Assembly: GCA_963849955.1 (NCBI GenBank)
Contig: CAWKJU010000009.1
Coordinates: 372,001-436,000, forward strand
DNA from: CAWFGW01 sp963849955
GTDB lineage: Bacteria; Bacteroidota; Bacteroidia; Cytophagales; JAAEPT01
Direction: 5' to 3'
DNA length: 64,000 bases
A model generated the notes under the pieces. The model was not told where the DNA came from, made no database searches, and saw nothing but the letters and a program-made list of their open reading frames with translations. Of the stretch, positions 28,559 through 37,375 are shown one piece after another. The position numbers and the translations under genes were made by a program. Position 1 is the stretch's first letter. Each line of letters starts with the position of its first letter.

Positions 28559-28752
28559 CTACAACATAGCCTATGATGCCAAAGCGTGTCAATGGTTCAG
28601 GAAAAGTTAGTGGCATTTTGAATCACCGCGAATTCTGCGAATTCGCAAAAGTGTGAGAAATGTGTTTTGCGAATTCGCAGAATTCGCTACTTTCAACTAG
28701 CAAACTACAAAACTATTTAATCACGCTTCAGCACATAGCCGAGGCGTTACAG
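28556..28752 (+). repeat. attC-like site 2 (cassette 2)
   Basis: Left box TAACTACAAC matches the cassette start GTTGTAGTTA (27464) perfectly. Right box at 28746; spacer 180 bp. Inner arms GCGAATTCTGCGAATTCGC and its exact reverse complement are each almost palindromic. Confidence 0.85.
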
Positions 28753-28760
28753 TACATTAA

Positions 28761-30299
28761 ATGGAAAATAAGAAAAAAGCCATAGATAAAACTCAATTCG
28801 AAATTGACAAGAATGTAAAGATGATTGAAGAGTTATCTAAGATTTGTGGATTAGGCGAGTTAATTTTCTTTTTTCATTACCTACATTTTATTCGCATTTT
28901 AAACTCTCATGGGAATGTCCCCGAATCTGATAAGGAAATGGTTCAGATTTACCAACTACATCTAGATGACGCATATAAATATTTAATCCAATGTGTATTT
29001 AAAAATGGTAAAAAGAGCTTCATCAAACTGGATGGCAAATTGGCGATAAACGGTGAGGTTACCAAAGCACTAACTCAATCTGCAATGCATGTCAACAAGC
29101 TATATGAATCATTGACTTTTTTAACACTTTTCCCTGACCTTGAGGTAAGTGGCGAACGAAATCAAAACATAAAAATAAATCTAGAACAAGTTACTAAAGA
29201 TGAAAGAAGATTACAATTCATGCTATATGGAGCTAGAGTTGACATCGACAATAACAGAAAGAAAAGTAATCCAAAAACTAAAGATGATTTTTTCGCTCAT
29301 TTTAGAAATGAATACATCGAATATCAAGACCTGTTTGAAGTAGAATTTGGAATAAGCTTAGATCGATTTTTGGAGGTTTTAGCATTTATTCTACAAAGTA
29401 TTGACACAAAAATTAGAGAGAGTGAATCTGAATTCACAACCCATCCTGACGGGAATGTTGATGTTCAAGATTATAAAACAATCATGTTGTTCACTAAATG
29501 TCTATTTGTCCCTTTAGAAGACTTAAACAAGAAATTTGGCGGGGATGAAACTAAAATGATTGAGACTCTATCTTTTAAACCTGATGAATTTGATATTAAA
29601 CAGCTAAGATTTAATTTGTTAGCAAGACAGCCTTTATTTATCGTAAAAGACCAAATATTGGTAAGCCCTGAAATTCTTCTTGATAGTATGTTTATTAATA
29701 GTCATTACTCTTTATTAGAGTCTGACAATGTGAAGGAGGAATACAAAAAAAGGTATAGCGATAAGTTCGTTGACAGACTTGAAACAATAGCATCAAAACA
29801 TGGCTATGTAGAACATAGTAGAGAATTAGAACTTTATGAAGGTAAAAATCAAACTGGTGATTTAGACATTGTTCTATTTAATGAGCAAAAGAATCATTAT
29901 TTATTAATTGAAGCAAAAAACCATGCTTTGCCATTGGATGTTTATTTCCATGATTTTGAAGCAACAGAAAAGCGCCTTGAATATCTGACTAATGCTTGGG
30001 AAAAGAAAGTAGAACGAAGATATAATAATGTAAAAGATTCACACGAAAAATATGGTATCGGTAGTTCCTTTGATTATATAATTGTATCAAGATATCCTGA
30101 GATTCTATCTCATTTTTCTTCATTCATCGTGTTAAATGAAAATGAGTATGAACTGTGGTTGGAAAAGTACTTTGACATAAAAGACAACAAAGAGATTTTA
30201 GAAAATATTTATGAGTTTGGTAAGACAAATTTAACTGAGGGGCAAATGAAAACACTTGGGAAAGATTTAATGTCAGGATGGAGATTTGAAAAAGAATAA
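28761..30299 (+). CDS. Protein with C-terminal PD-(D/E)xK-like nuclease motif (cassette 3)
   Basis: 512 residues, cytoplasmic. Residues 1-330 are helical with no recognised domain. In the C-terminal part, LELYEGKNQTGDLDIVLFNEQKNHYLLIEAKNHAL fits a PD-(D/E)xK pattern (E, then GDLD, then E-A-K) of restriction-like nucleases. No ATPase or target-recognition motif was seen. In a cassette array a nuclease-like single-gene cassette could be a defence or addiction function; this is inference. Confidence 0.65.
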   Translation: MENKKKAIDKTQFEIDKNVKMIEELSKICGLGELIFFFHYLHFIRILNSHGNVPESDKEMVQIYQLHLDDAYKYLIQCVFKNGKKSFIKLDGKLAINGEVTKALTQSAMHVNKLYESLTFLTLFPDLEVSGERNQNIKINLEQVTKDERRLQFMLYGARVDIDNNRKKSNPKTKDDFFAHFRNEYIEYQDLFEVEFGISLDRFLEVLAFILQSIDTKIRESESEFTTHPDGNVDVQDYKTIMLFTKCLFVPLEDLNKKFGGDETKMIETLSFKPDEFDIKQLRFNLLARQPLFIVKDQILVSPEILLDSMFINSHYSLLESDNVKEEYKKRYSDKFVDRLETIASKHGYVEHSRELELYEGKNQTGDLDIVLFNEQKNHYLLIEAKNHALPLDVYFHDFEATEKRLEYLTNAWEKKVERRYNNVKDSHEKYGIGSSFDYIIVSRYPEILSHFSSFIVLNENEYELWLEKYFDIKDNKEILENIYEFGKTNLTEGQMKTLGKDLMSGWRFEKE

Positions 30300-30301
30300 A
30301 C

Positions 30302-30498
30302 GTACTGTAACACTATATATAGCAAATAGGGCGTTCGGTGGTTTACGAAAGTTCAGTGCTATTTACAAACACCGCCAAATCGTTGATTTGGCTTTTAAAA
30401 TGAAAAAATTAAAAACAAAATACAACGTTTTGGCTCAGTGCACACCTGAAAGTTTATCGCTTTCTACTGCCCTACTTGCCATATACTAAACGTTGGCA
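30302..30498 (+). repeat. attC-like site 3 (cassette 3)
   Basis: Left box GTACTGTAAC is the exact reverse complement of the cassette start GTTACAGTAC (28746). Right box GTTGGCA at 30492; spacer 180 bp. Outer stem pairs AGCAAATAGGGC with GCCCTACTTGC; inner GCCAAATCGTTGATTTGGC. Confidence 0.85.
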
Positions 30499-30503
30499 AC
30501 CAT

Positions 30504-31019
30504 ATGAAAACAACACTCTTAATATTCAGTATGTTTTTAACCAACCTCCTTTTTGGGCAGAAATCAAACAATATGTTTGAAGCACCTGTTCACCTAAAAC
30601 ATTTTTGCAAACCTGTTGACCATTTAATCAAAACTAAAATTGTAAGTGAATATGGAAAGTACATAACTGTATTTTCTATTTCTGATTTCAACTCAAAAAT
30701 CGAAATTGGATTTGATGAACAAGAAATCTTAGGCGTTGTAAAAGGAATAAATGACAAAGGGGATACTACGATTCTATTTGACTCTACACTACACGGATAC
30801 AATGGTTTGTATAATTTATCAGAATCTAATAATACTAAATCATTCAAAACTATTGATCTATCAGGAAAGAGGTTAATAATTGCATTTCAATATGGTGGAG
30901 AAGAAGAGAATTATGCTCAAGAAAATGGCGGACTACCACAAGATTATTTTGATTGGATAGTAATCTATGAAAGCTTCAATGGAAAATTGAGGAAGCTATT
31001 CGAATATGAATGTGCTTAA
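30504..31019 (+). CDS. Secreted protein of unknown function (cassette 4)
   Basis: 171 residues starting 3 bp after the cassette's first box. Signal peptide MKTTLLIFSMFLTNLLFGQ; the mature part is beta-rich without recognised motif. It is followed by a small membrane protein whose possible ATG at 31010 overlaps this gene's end, suggesting coexpression. No family recognised. Confidence 0.65.
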   Translation: MKTTLLIFSMFLTNLLFGQKSNNMFEAPVHLKHFCKPVDHLIKTKIVSEYGKYITVFSISDFNSKIEIGFDEQEILGVVKGINDKGDTTILFDSTLHGYNGLYNLSESNNTKSFKTIDLSGKRLIIAFQYGGEEENYAQENGGLPQDYFDWIVIYESFNGKLRKLFEYECA

Positions 31020-31033
31020 AAACCTGTAAAGCA

Positions 31034-31267
31034 ATGCTTAAATTTTTCAGAAAAAATGCAGACGATTTCATAAACATCTTAGCATTTTACATTATTGGAC
31101 CTGCAATTTTATTAATTTCAATACTATCTTGTTTTGATAATCCCTCCAATCTCTTTGAGCTTAAAATAATAAGAAGTCATACATCAATATCACTAGTTTC
31201 TGGTCTGGTTGGTTTAATTTTAACTATTCGAGGAATAACACTTCTTTTAAAGAAAAAGAAAGATTGA
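31034..31267 (+). CDS. Small two-TM membrane protein (cassette 4)
   Basis: 77 residues from ATG 31034; an in-frame ATG at 31010 inside the preceding gene is the alternative. Two transmembrane helices (about FINILAFYIIGPAILLISIL and LVSGLVGLILTIRGITLLL) with a short hydrophilic loop and a Lys-rich tail. No family recognised. Likely cotranslated with the secreted protein upstream. Confidence 0.55.
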   Translation: MLKFFRKNADDFINILAFYIIGPAILLISILSCFDNPSNLFELKIIRSHTSISLVSGLVGLILTIRGITLLLKKKKD

Positions 31268-31561
31268 CCTACTGTCTGTCAAAGAGAAATGACGACAACT
31301 TATTTCGATTTATAGACTAATTTAGCTTCACTCCTCCACTCTTCTTCTAAGTTCTCTTTTCAAGCATGGACGGACAAACAGAACGTACTAAAATTCTAAT
31401 GTTTTGTACCAAATGGACAAACTTCGCAGCGTTTTTTTGGCTGTTTAACACAAAATAAATGACCAATTGTTTGTCGATGGACGAATTCGGCAAAACCAAC
31501 TTTATCGCTTTAATAATTGGCTGTTTAATGCAATGATTGATTTGCAGAACGTAATGAAAAC
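31268..31561. other. Non-coding tail of cassette 4
   Basis: 294 bp between the last gene and the attC-like site, unusual for this array where genes normally end at the box. It contains two similar segments (TTGGCTGTTTAACACAAAAT and TTGGCTGTTTAATGCAAT, ~31438 and ~31518) suggesting decayed duplicated sequence. No intact ORF. Confidence 0.4.
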
Positions 31562-31759
31562 GGTTGCCAACAAGGTACATAAAATCATAGCTTGGTTAGT
31601 GGGTTTGGGTAGTTCCGTGCTTCGTGGTGATTGCGCCAATCCTGCGGATTGGTTCGTAGGTCGTGAAAATTTACGAGCCAATCTGCAAGATTGGCTTGGT
31701 GGTAAACCGATTCTTCTTTACTTTTAGACAAGCTACGATTTATGTACGCAGCGTTGTGT
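31562..31759 (+). repeat. attC-like site 4 (cassette 4)
   Basis: Left box GGTTGCCAAC is the exact reverse complement of the cassette start GTTGGCAACC (30492). Right box GTTGTGT at 31753; spacer 181 bp. Nearly identical to site 10 (45779). Confidence 0.88.
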
Positions 31760-31783
31760 GCCATGCGAAAAAGCCAACCGCAC

Positions 31784-31847
31784 ATTTAGGCACATTTGCT
31801 TGCCCCAACGCACGTGCGACCACTTCACAAGCAAAAGAGCCTAAATT
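31784..31847. repeat. 5' hairpin module of cassette 5
   Basis: ATTTAGGC..CATTTGCTTG pairs with CAAGCAAAAGAGCCTAAAT. Counterpart of the hairpins at 22678 and 40915. Confidence 0.65.
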
Positions 31848-31869
31848 TTCCCAACGCTTGAGAATTTTA

Positions 31870-31910
31870 TATTTAAGTATTTGCTTAAATAAGTAATAAA
31901 TGTAACTTTG
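31870..31910 (+). promoter_or_regulatory. Promoter/operator of the first mercury-type operon
   Basis: TATTTAAG-N6-CTTAAATA (31870-31891) is a perfect 8-bp inverted repeat like an ArsR-family operator. It overlaps the -33 TTG (31881), which is exactly 19 bp from the -7 box TAACTTTG (31903-31910). The ATG follows 4 bp later, so transcripts may be leaderless. Confidence 0.75.
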
Positions 31911-31914
31911 TTTT

Positions 31915-32289
31915 ATGGAAAATAATTCTTGCATAAGACAACAAGCTGATATTAAACAGATAAATCGTTGTAAAGAGACAGTTTCGGAATTAAACGAATC
32001 GTTCGACTATTTAGCAAACAGACTTTCATTAGTTGGAAATAGCGTTCGGCTGAAAATACTTTACTTACTCTTTGAGGAAAAAAGACTTTGCGTTTGTGAT
32101 TTAAGCGATATTCTTGGTATGAACATTTCTGCAATCTCTCAACATTTGAGAAAAATGAAAGACCGAAATTTAATAGAAACGGAAAGAGAAGCTCAAACAA
32201 TATTTTACTCATTGACAGCGGAATACGAAAAAATGTTAAATCCGTTCTTTGAGATACTTGATAAAAACAAAATCTTGGAAACGATATGA
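31915..32289 (+). CDS. ArsR/SmtB-family metal-responsive repressor (cassette 5)
   Basis: 124 residues with the winged-helix core LSLVGNSVRLKILYLLFEEKRLCVCDLSDILGMNISAISQHLRK. The Cys pair in LCVCDL at the start of the recognition helix region is the metal-sensing site typical of ArsR-type repressors. It sits directly behind an inverted-repeat operator and overlaps the MerT-like gene by 4 bp, so it probably represses its own operon until mercury or a related metal binds. A close paralogue heads cassette 9. Confidence 0.88.
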   Translation: MENNSCIRQQADIKQINRCKETVSELNESFDYLANRLSLVGNSVRLKILYLLFEEKRLCVCDLSDILGMNISAISQHLRKMKDRNLIETEREAQTIFYSLTAEYEKMLNPFFEILDKNKILETI

Positions 32290-32900
32290 AAAGTGAAAAC
32301 AAATTAATTGGTGCAGGTTTGTTAACCGCGATTACAGCTTCATTATGTTGTATTACACCAGTTTTGGCTCTAATCGCAGGAACGAGCGGAATTGCTTCAA
32401 CATTTTCTTGGATAGAACCTTTTAGACCTTATTTAATCGGACTGACAATTTTAGTTCTCGGTTTTGCTTGGTATCAAAAACTAAAACCTCGTAAAGAAAT
32501 TGACTGTGAATGCGAAACGGACGAAAAACCAAAATTTATTCAATCAAAGAAATTTTTAGGAATTGTAACTGTATTTGCAATTGTGATGTTGGCTTTCCCA
32601 TACTATTCAGGAATTTTTTACCCAAATACAGAAAAACAAGTAATCGTAGTTGACAAATCGGACATTAAAACAACGGAATTTAAAATCAGCGGAATGACTT
32701 GTGTGAGTTGTGAAGAACACGTCAATCACGAAGTAAATAAACTCAACGGAATTGTAAACTCAAAAGCGTCCTACGAAAATGGAAATGCAATCGTTGAATT
32801 TGACAAAACCAAAACCAATGAAAAGGAAATCGAGAAAGCAATTAACTCAACAGGGTATAAAGTAACCGATAAAAAAGAAAACAAATGGAAGTCCAATTAA
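32286..32900 (+). CDS. merTP: MerTP-type mercuric transport protein (cassette 5)
   Basis: 204 residues. N-terminal MerT part with three hydrophobic helices and the Cys pair in ASLCCITPVLALIAGTSG; a Cys-rich DCECETD loop; then a C-terminal MerP-like heavy-metal domain with GMTCVSCEEHV. MerT takes Hg(II) across the inner membrane from the MerP domain to the cytoplasm. The fused MerTP form is common in Bacteroidota. Overlaps the regulator upstream and the next gene downstream. Confidence 0.85.
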   Translation: MKSENKLIGAGLLTAITASLCCITPVLALIAGTSGIASTFSWIEPFRPYLIGLTILVLGFAWYQKLKPRKEIDCECETDEKPKFIQSKKFLGIVTVFAIVMLAFPYYSGIFYPNTEKQVIVVDKSDIKTTEFKISGMTCVSCEEHVNHEVNKLNGIVNSKASYENGNAIVEFDKTKTNEKEIEKAINSTGYKVTDKKENKWKSN

Positions 32901-33091
32901 AATCAGAAATTACTTGTCCAAACTGCGGACATAAAAAAGTGGAGGATATGCCAACTGATGCTTGTCAATTTTTTTACGAGTGTGAGAATTGTAAAACAGT
33001 TTTGAAACCTAATAAAGGGGATTGCTGTGTCTATTGTAGTTATGGTTCTGTAAAATGTCCTTCAATTCAAGAGAAAGAAAGTTGTTGCTAA
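32885..33091 (+). CDS. GDCCVxC-domain Cys-rich small protein (cassette 5)
   Basis: 68 residues with nine Cys: CPNCGHKK, CENCKTVLKPNKGDCCVYCSYGSVKCP and terminal SCC. The GDCCVxC signature defines a small family found with mercury-resistance operons. Likely a cytoplasmic metal-binding protein; precise role unknown. Its start overlaps the MerTP gene by 16 bp. Confidence 0.8.
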   Translation: MEVQLKSEITCPNCGHKKVEDMPTDACQFFYECENCKTVLKPNKGDCCVYCSYGSVKCPSIQEKESCC

Positions 33092-33239
33092 TAAATCAAC
33101 TACAGAAAAACCAAAAGAGCCTGAATTTCCCCTCGTTCGATAGAAAACTAAAAATATTTGAAAATAAACTTGGAGACCACCCCCTGACCAGTCGCACCTT
33201 TGTACCGTAGTTAATATTAATCATTAAAAACGTAAAACA

Positions 33240-33512
33240 ATGAAAAGACAAATTGAAGTATTTACAGCCGGGTGTCCGGTATGTGAACCAACTGTAAAAA
33301 CAGTAAAAGAAATGGCTTGCGACTCTTGTGAAGTAACCGTTTACGACCTTGTTAAACAATGTGACGACAAAGTCTGCGTAGACAAAATGAAAGAGTATAA
33401 CATTACTTCTCTACCAGCGGTTGCAGTTAACGGGAAATTACTTGCTTGTTGTCAGAACAGAGGAGTAAGTAAGGAAGAATTAGCAGCAGCAGGTATTGGT
33501 AAAGCCATTTAA
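33240..33512 (+). CDS. Small thioredoxin-fold protein (cassette 5)
   Basis: 90 residues. Redox/metal motif CPVCEP near the N-terminus, further Cys pairs (CDSCEV, CDDKVC) and the thioredoxin-type cis-Pro segment ITSLPAVAVNGKLLACC. Glutaredoxin/thioredoxin-like small proteins of this kind occur with metal-resistance genes. It starts a second translational block after a 150-bp gap which may carry its own promoter (TTTGTACC near 33198). Confidence 0.75.
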   Translation: MKRQIEVFTAGCPVCEPTVKTVKEMACDSCEVTVYDLVKQCDDKVCVDKMKEYNITSLPAVAVNGKLLACCQNRGVSKEELAAAGIGKAI

Positions 33513-33577
33513 TTTATTAACCCATTACCACCCAACTTGCAAATAATGGAGGTTGGGTGGTTTTTAACTTAATTAAT

Positions 33578-34153
33578 ATGTTGCCAAGAGATTTGACAAA
33601 AGACCTTAAAGACCGACTAAATAGCATTAAAGGTCAGGTTGTAGGAGTAATAAAAATGCTTGACGAAAGCAATGACCCCGCCCAAATATTAAATCAGTTT
33701 AAAGCGGTTAACAAAGGTTTTGAAAAAACTCAGCAGCTTCTTTTAGATGAAGTATTCAGGAAAACTTTGGCAATGAAAATTTCGGAGGCATTGGAAGCCT
33801 GTCCGGGTAATTGTGGACAAGAAGAACGAATAGCAATTATTAAAAACCAATTTCCTGATTTAGGACTTTACGAACTAACAGACAAAATGCAGGAGATTGA
33901 TAAGATTTATGAATTTTTACTCAATAAAAAGGAAAGTATGAAAGAAATATCATTGACCATTGACAACATGGTTTGTCAGGGTTGTGCGGAAAAAATATCC
34001 GATATTTTAAAGGAAACAAAAGGTGTGGAAGACGTAAATACGAAGGCTATGAAAAAATTAGTGAACATTAAATTTAGCCCCACTGAAACGAATGAAAAAG
34101 AACTCATAGCCACATTGACAAAAGCAGGATATCAACCAAAAGAGGAATTATGA
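33578..34153 (+). CDS. CsoR-like metal sensor fused to a heavy-metal-associated domain (cassette 5)
   Basis: About 191 residues from ATG 33578 (the GTG seven codons upstream is less likely). The first ~95 residues resemble CsoR/FrmR regulators (DLKDRLNSIKGQVVGVIKMLDE). The C-terminal ~70 residues form an HMA domain with MVCQGCAEKI. A CsoR-HMA fusion is unusual: a DNA-binding metal sensor joined to a MerP-like metal carrier. It may control or deliver metal for the downstream genes; 4-bp overlap with the next gene. Confidence 0.7.
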   Translation: MLPRDLTKDLKDRLNSIKGQVVGVIKMLDESNDPAQILNQFKAVNKGFEKTQQLLLDEVFRKTLAMKISEALEACPGNCGQEERIAIIKNQFPDLGLYELTDKMQEIDKIYEFLLNKKESMKEISLTIDNMVCQGCAEKISDILKETKGVEDVNTKAMKKLVNIKFSPTETNEKELIATLTKAGYQPKEEL

Positions 34154-34485
34154 GCATAAGAAAATCATTTGCCTTTTTTTTGATTCTACAATCATTTCTT
34201 CTTGCTTGTTCAGGTAATACTTCTCAAAACAACCAAACAAGCTTAAATGAAGGAAAGGCAAAATCAATTGAAATGCCTATTGAAGGTATGAGTTGTATGT
34301 CCTGTGTTGCAAATGTTAAAAAGACTTTATCCAGTATGGATGGAGTTAAAGAAGTTAATGTTAGTCTCAAAGATAAAAATGCACGGGTTAAGTATGATGC
34401 TCTAATTGTTACAGAGGAACAGTTAATAGAAGCAATAAATAAATTGGGCTATCAGGTAGGTAAACCAAAAGAGTTGGCAGAATGA
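34150..34485 (+). CDS. MerP-like heavy-metal-binding lipoprotein (cassette 5)
   Basis: 111 residues. N-terminus MSIRKSFAFFLILQSFLLACSG has a lipobox (LLAC), so the protein is likely membrane-anchored in the periplasm. The HMA domain follows with GMSCMSCVANVKKTL. Probably a periplasmic metal scavenger handing ions to the membrane transporter. Overlaps neighbours by 4 bp on both sides. Confidence 0.82.
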   Translation: MSIRKSFAFFLILQSFLLACSGNTSQNNQTSLNEGKAKSIEMPIEGMSCMSCVANVKKTLSSMDGVKEVNVSLKDKNARVKYDALIVTEEQLIEAINKLGYQVGKPKELAE

Positions 34486-35168
34486 ATTTGGAGCATTTTT
34501 TAAACCAATTTTCGTCTACATTTCAAGAAGGTTCAATTTTCAGTTTAGGGCTTGCTTTGTTGGCAGGCGTAATTTCAAGTGGGGTTTGCCCTTGCACTCT
34601 GCCTGTCGGACTTGGATTTGCAGGTTATGTTGGAAGTAATGAAGTGCGGGAATCCAAAACAGGTTTTTCCATTACCTTCTCCTTTTTTTTAGGCATTATT
34701 CTATGTCTGACAATTTTAGGGGCAATAGCAGGCTATGTAGGAGCATTTCTGACTGAAACATTCGGAAAATATTGGGCTATCGTAATGGGCAGCGTATCAC
34801 TTATCGCAGCAGGTATTGCTTTTTATGGACCTTATTTACGTGTGCGTCAACTTGAGACTCTTCGCAGACCAGGAATAGGTGGGTCTTTTGTTTATGGTTT
34901 CATTTTTAGTTTAGGAACTTCGGCAGCCCCATTACTATTATTATTATCAGTAGCAGCAGCCAAAGCAAGCATTCTATACGGATTAGTTTTAGCCTTTTTG
35001 TTTGGTATTGGAAGAGGCTTGCCTTTTTTAATAGTCGGACTTTTTGCAAGTACTGTTTCAAAACTTGCGAAATTAACTTGGTTACGTAAAAGTATTCAGA
35101 TTATAAGTGGATTAGCATTACTGTATTTAAGTTTCTATTTTTTCAGACTTTTTAGTTACTATATTTAA
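34482..35168 (+). CDS. CcdA/DsbD-type membrane protein (cassette 5)
   Basis: 228 residues, about six transmembrane helices. The first helix contains SSGVCPCTLPVGLG, the CcdA-type Cys-Pro-Cys motif, and a second segment GTSAAPLLLLLSVAAAK repeats the fold. CcdA proteins move reducing equivalents across the membrane; in mercury-type operons a close relative may export metal or keep the HMA cysteines reduced. Last gene of the cassette operon. Confidence 0.75.
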   Translation: MNLEHFLNQFSSTFQEGSIFSLGLALLAGVISSGVCPCTLPVGLGFAGYVGSNEVRESKTGFSITFSFFLGIILCLTILGAIAGYVGAFLTETFGKYWAIVMGSVSLIAAGIAFYGPYLRVRQLETLRRPGIGGSFVYGFIFSLGTSAAPLLLLLSVAAAKASILYGLVLAFLFGIGRGLPFLIVGLFASTVSKLAKLTWLRKSIQIISGLALLYLSFYFFRLFSYYI

Positions 35169-35204
35169 ACAAAACTTGGCGAAAGTCTGCCAACCCTTCA
35201 CACC

Positions 35205-35264
35205 CATACACATTGGCAAGTCGCTAATCCAGACACACAAGCCAAAACTTGCCAAAGAGTATGG
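35205..35264. repeat. 3' hairpin module of cassette 5
   Basis: CATACACATTGGCAAGT pairs with ACTTGCCAAAGAGTATG. Homologous to 27180 and 44133. Confidence 0.65.
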
Positions 35265-35294
35265 CTGCCCGACACACGGAAAAAAGAAAGCACG

Positions 35295-35426
35295 GGCACA
35301 CAACAATGTGTATAAGCAATAGCGGGTGGAGTAGTAATTTGAAGGTTCTTGCATTTAACCTATTTTTGTAGTGGCGGACAGTAATCGCTCCGAAATCCGC
35401 TACTGCTCATACACGGAACGTTAGGC
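35295..35426 (+). repeat. attC-like site 5 (cassette 5), short class
   Basis: Left box GGCACACAAC is the exact reverse complement of the cassette start GTTGTGTGCC (31753). Right box GTTAGGC at 35420 fits the classical GTTRRRY consensus. Spacer 115 bp. Outer stem GTGTATAAGCAATAGCGG / CCGCTACTGCTCATACAC. Confidence 0.9.
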
Positions 35427-35442
35427 ACTATTAAACCATTTT

Positions 35443-37062
35443 ATGCCAAGACTTTTAAAAAACGATACAGTAAGACTTTTAGAGAGTAGCATAGAATCTC
35501 TTGGTTTAGCCCAAATTGGTATTTGTACATTCCGAAGAGATCAACTTAAAATAGAACAAGTACGATACTCAGCTGAAGTAGGTTTGATTGGTAGTTCTGT
35601 TGAACTAGCAATGAGTTCTGTATTAATTCAAGCTTTAGGGAAAAAGGCTATTTACAGAGATTACAAAAACGGGAAATATAAAACAGCTTCAGAGATATTA
35701 AGTGATTTTCGCTCTTTGCTTAAACAATCCTCTTCAAACATTCTTTTCTTAACAAACGGCCTTTCTAATTCGGAAATTCATATAACTAAAATACTTGATC
35801 TAGCTAATCGTTTTCAATTGATTATAACTAGTCGAGCAAATGGTTTACATAATGGTTATGGCTTAAAATATGAGTTAGTAGCGTCATTATTTCAAACCGT
35901 AACCAACTTTTTTAAACTACTTTCCGAATCAAATAATTTCAAACCTTACTTACAAAGCGTCCCTGAATTAGTTGGCATTCAAATAGATAAAAATGTCCTC
36001 ATTGAAGACTTACAAAGTAAATTACAGGATTCGAAAAACACTCTAGATCAAAAAGCGATTTTATCTTCTTTATTTCTTATTCTTCCCGAAATCCCACAAG
36101 ACTTACCAGAATGGGTTAGCAAATTTGAATCATTAAAAATAGCTCCTAAAAAGACAGATTTAGTATACCTTATTGATGCTTTGGAAAAAGCAAACCCTGT
36201 TACTCTTAAGAAAGTAAATGATGAAGGCAGTCAACTAAATGTCAAAATTGTAGGACGAGATGTAGAAGGGGCTATCCCTATTTCTGCTCAATTCCTAAAA
36301 TCCGAATTTATTCACTTAAAGGATCAATTCTATGCTGATATTGCAAACGCGAATGGTAGATTAAAAACTAAACAATTGGACTTACCTCCAAAGACATCCA
36401 TCTACAATGCTTTTGCTCTTGGACTTGAAGACCCAAATATTCTTGAACCTGATGCCAAATTTAATGGCCATCAAACTTGGCCATTTATTGTGGAAGCAGT
36501 CAATGTTTCCAAAAACAATACACCAGCCCCTTACTGGTTTCTAATAAGAAGAACTGATGATTTAAGTCAACTAAAATCTTGTCTTAAGCAAGCATCTAAA
36601 CTAGGAAACAGCTCGCTTAAAAAAAACATTACAATTGTATTAGGTGGAATTGAAGCAATTGAAGCCGATAATTCCATTGAATCTAGTTCTGTGTTTGTTC
36701 AGCAAATAATAACCGAAACCCAACAGTTGAATGAGGGAATAGAAAAATTAGAAAGTGTCTACGACAAAAATGGATTTAATGGTCTTTCAGATGATTATGA
36801 AGAAGATCTCGAAAACTTGTTTCATGAAAACACATCGATATCTGAACTGATTAGTAAAATAACTGCAGATGAATCAATTGAACTTAAAACTAAAAAATAT
36901 TGGTTAGCAAAACTTACCACAATTATGCCCGAAGATGACGATTTGCCTGCGTTGGCTAGTTTACTAAGTGACACTAACTACAATAATTGTCATACAAATA
37001 TCAGAAAAGTTTTCAGAGCTATGGATTTTGCTTCATTTGGACCTAAAATAAAAAGTGCCTAA
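35443..37062 (+). CDS. Cytoplasmic protein of unknown function, 539 aa (cassette 6)
   Basis: 539 residues, no signal peptide or TM helix. Mostly helical; the N-terminal ~150 residues (SVELAMSSVLIQALGKKAIY ... ASEILSDFRSLLKQSS) resemble the HEPN-like or DUF-type scaffolds seen in uncharacterised defence proteins, but no conserved catalytic motif is visible. Its stop TAA lies within the left box of attC-like site 6. Family not recognised. Confidence 0.65.
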   Translation: MPRLLKNDTVRLLESSIESLGLAQIGICTFRRDQLKIEQVRYSAEVGLIGSSVELAMSSVLIQALGKKAIYRDYKNGKYKTASEILSDFRSLLKQSSSNILFLTNGLSNSEIHITKILDLANRFQLIITSRANGLHNGYGLKYELVASLFQTVTNFFKLLSESNNFKPYLQSVPELVGIQIDKNVLIEDLQSKLQDSKNTLDQKAILSSLFLILPEIPQDLPEWVSKFESLKIAPKKTDLVYLIDALEKANPVTLKKVNDEGSQLNVKIVGRDVEGAIPISAQFLKSEFIHLKDQFYADIANANGRLKTKQLDLPPKTSIYNAFALGLEDPNILEPDAKFNGHQTWPFIVEAVNVSKNNTPAPYWFLIRRTDDLSQLKSCLKQASKLGNSSLKKNITIVLGGIEAIEADNSIESSSVFVQQIITETQQLNEGIEKLESVYDKNGFNGLSDDYEEDLENLFHENTSISELISKITADESIELKTKKYWLAKLTTIMPEDDDLPALASLLSDTNYNNCHTNIRKVFRAMDFASFGPKIKSA

Positions 37063-37252
37063 CACTATATATGAAATTATAGCTGGTTCAGTGGGTTATC
37101 AAAGGTTTGTGGTTACTTGTGAGCGAGCCAAATCTGCGATTTGGCATTTATGTTGAGGAAAAAATTAAACGCCAAATCGCAGATTTGGCTTGTGGTAAAT
37201 TGAAAGTTCAACGCTTTTTATACAGCTACAATTCATATATTTAACGTTATGG
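37055..37252 (+). repeat. attC-like site 6 (cassette 6)
   Basis: Left box GTGCCTAAC matches cassette start GTTAGGCAC (35420). Right box at 37246; spacer 182 bp. Inner arms GCCAAATCTGCGATTTGGC and its reverse complement. Very similar to sites 11 and 17. Confidence 0.9.
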
Positions 37253-37375
37253 GTAACTAATCATTAAGCGAAGAGCATAATCATTTTTTACAGCATGACT
37301 TTAAACGATTAATTATAAAAAAATAGCGGAACCGAAAAGCTCTACGAGTAGGATAACTTAAACAAATATTTAATC

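Noticed and set aside
30286..30489. 67-codon ORF and similar short ORFs at 31467, 58282, 60212 inside palindromes
   Set aside because: They lie within attC-like sites, follow the repeat sequence and show no protein-like conservation.
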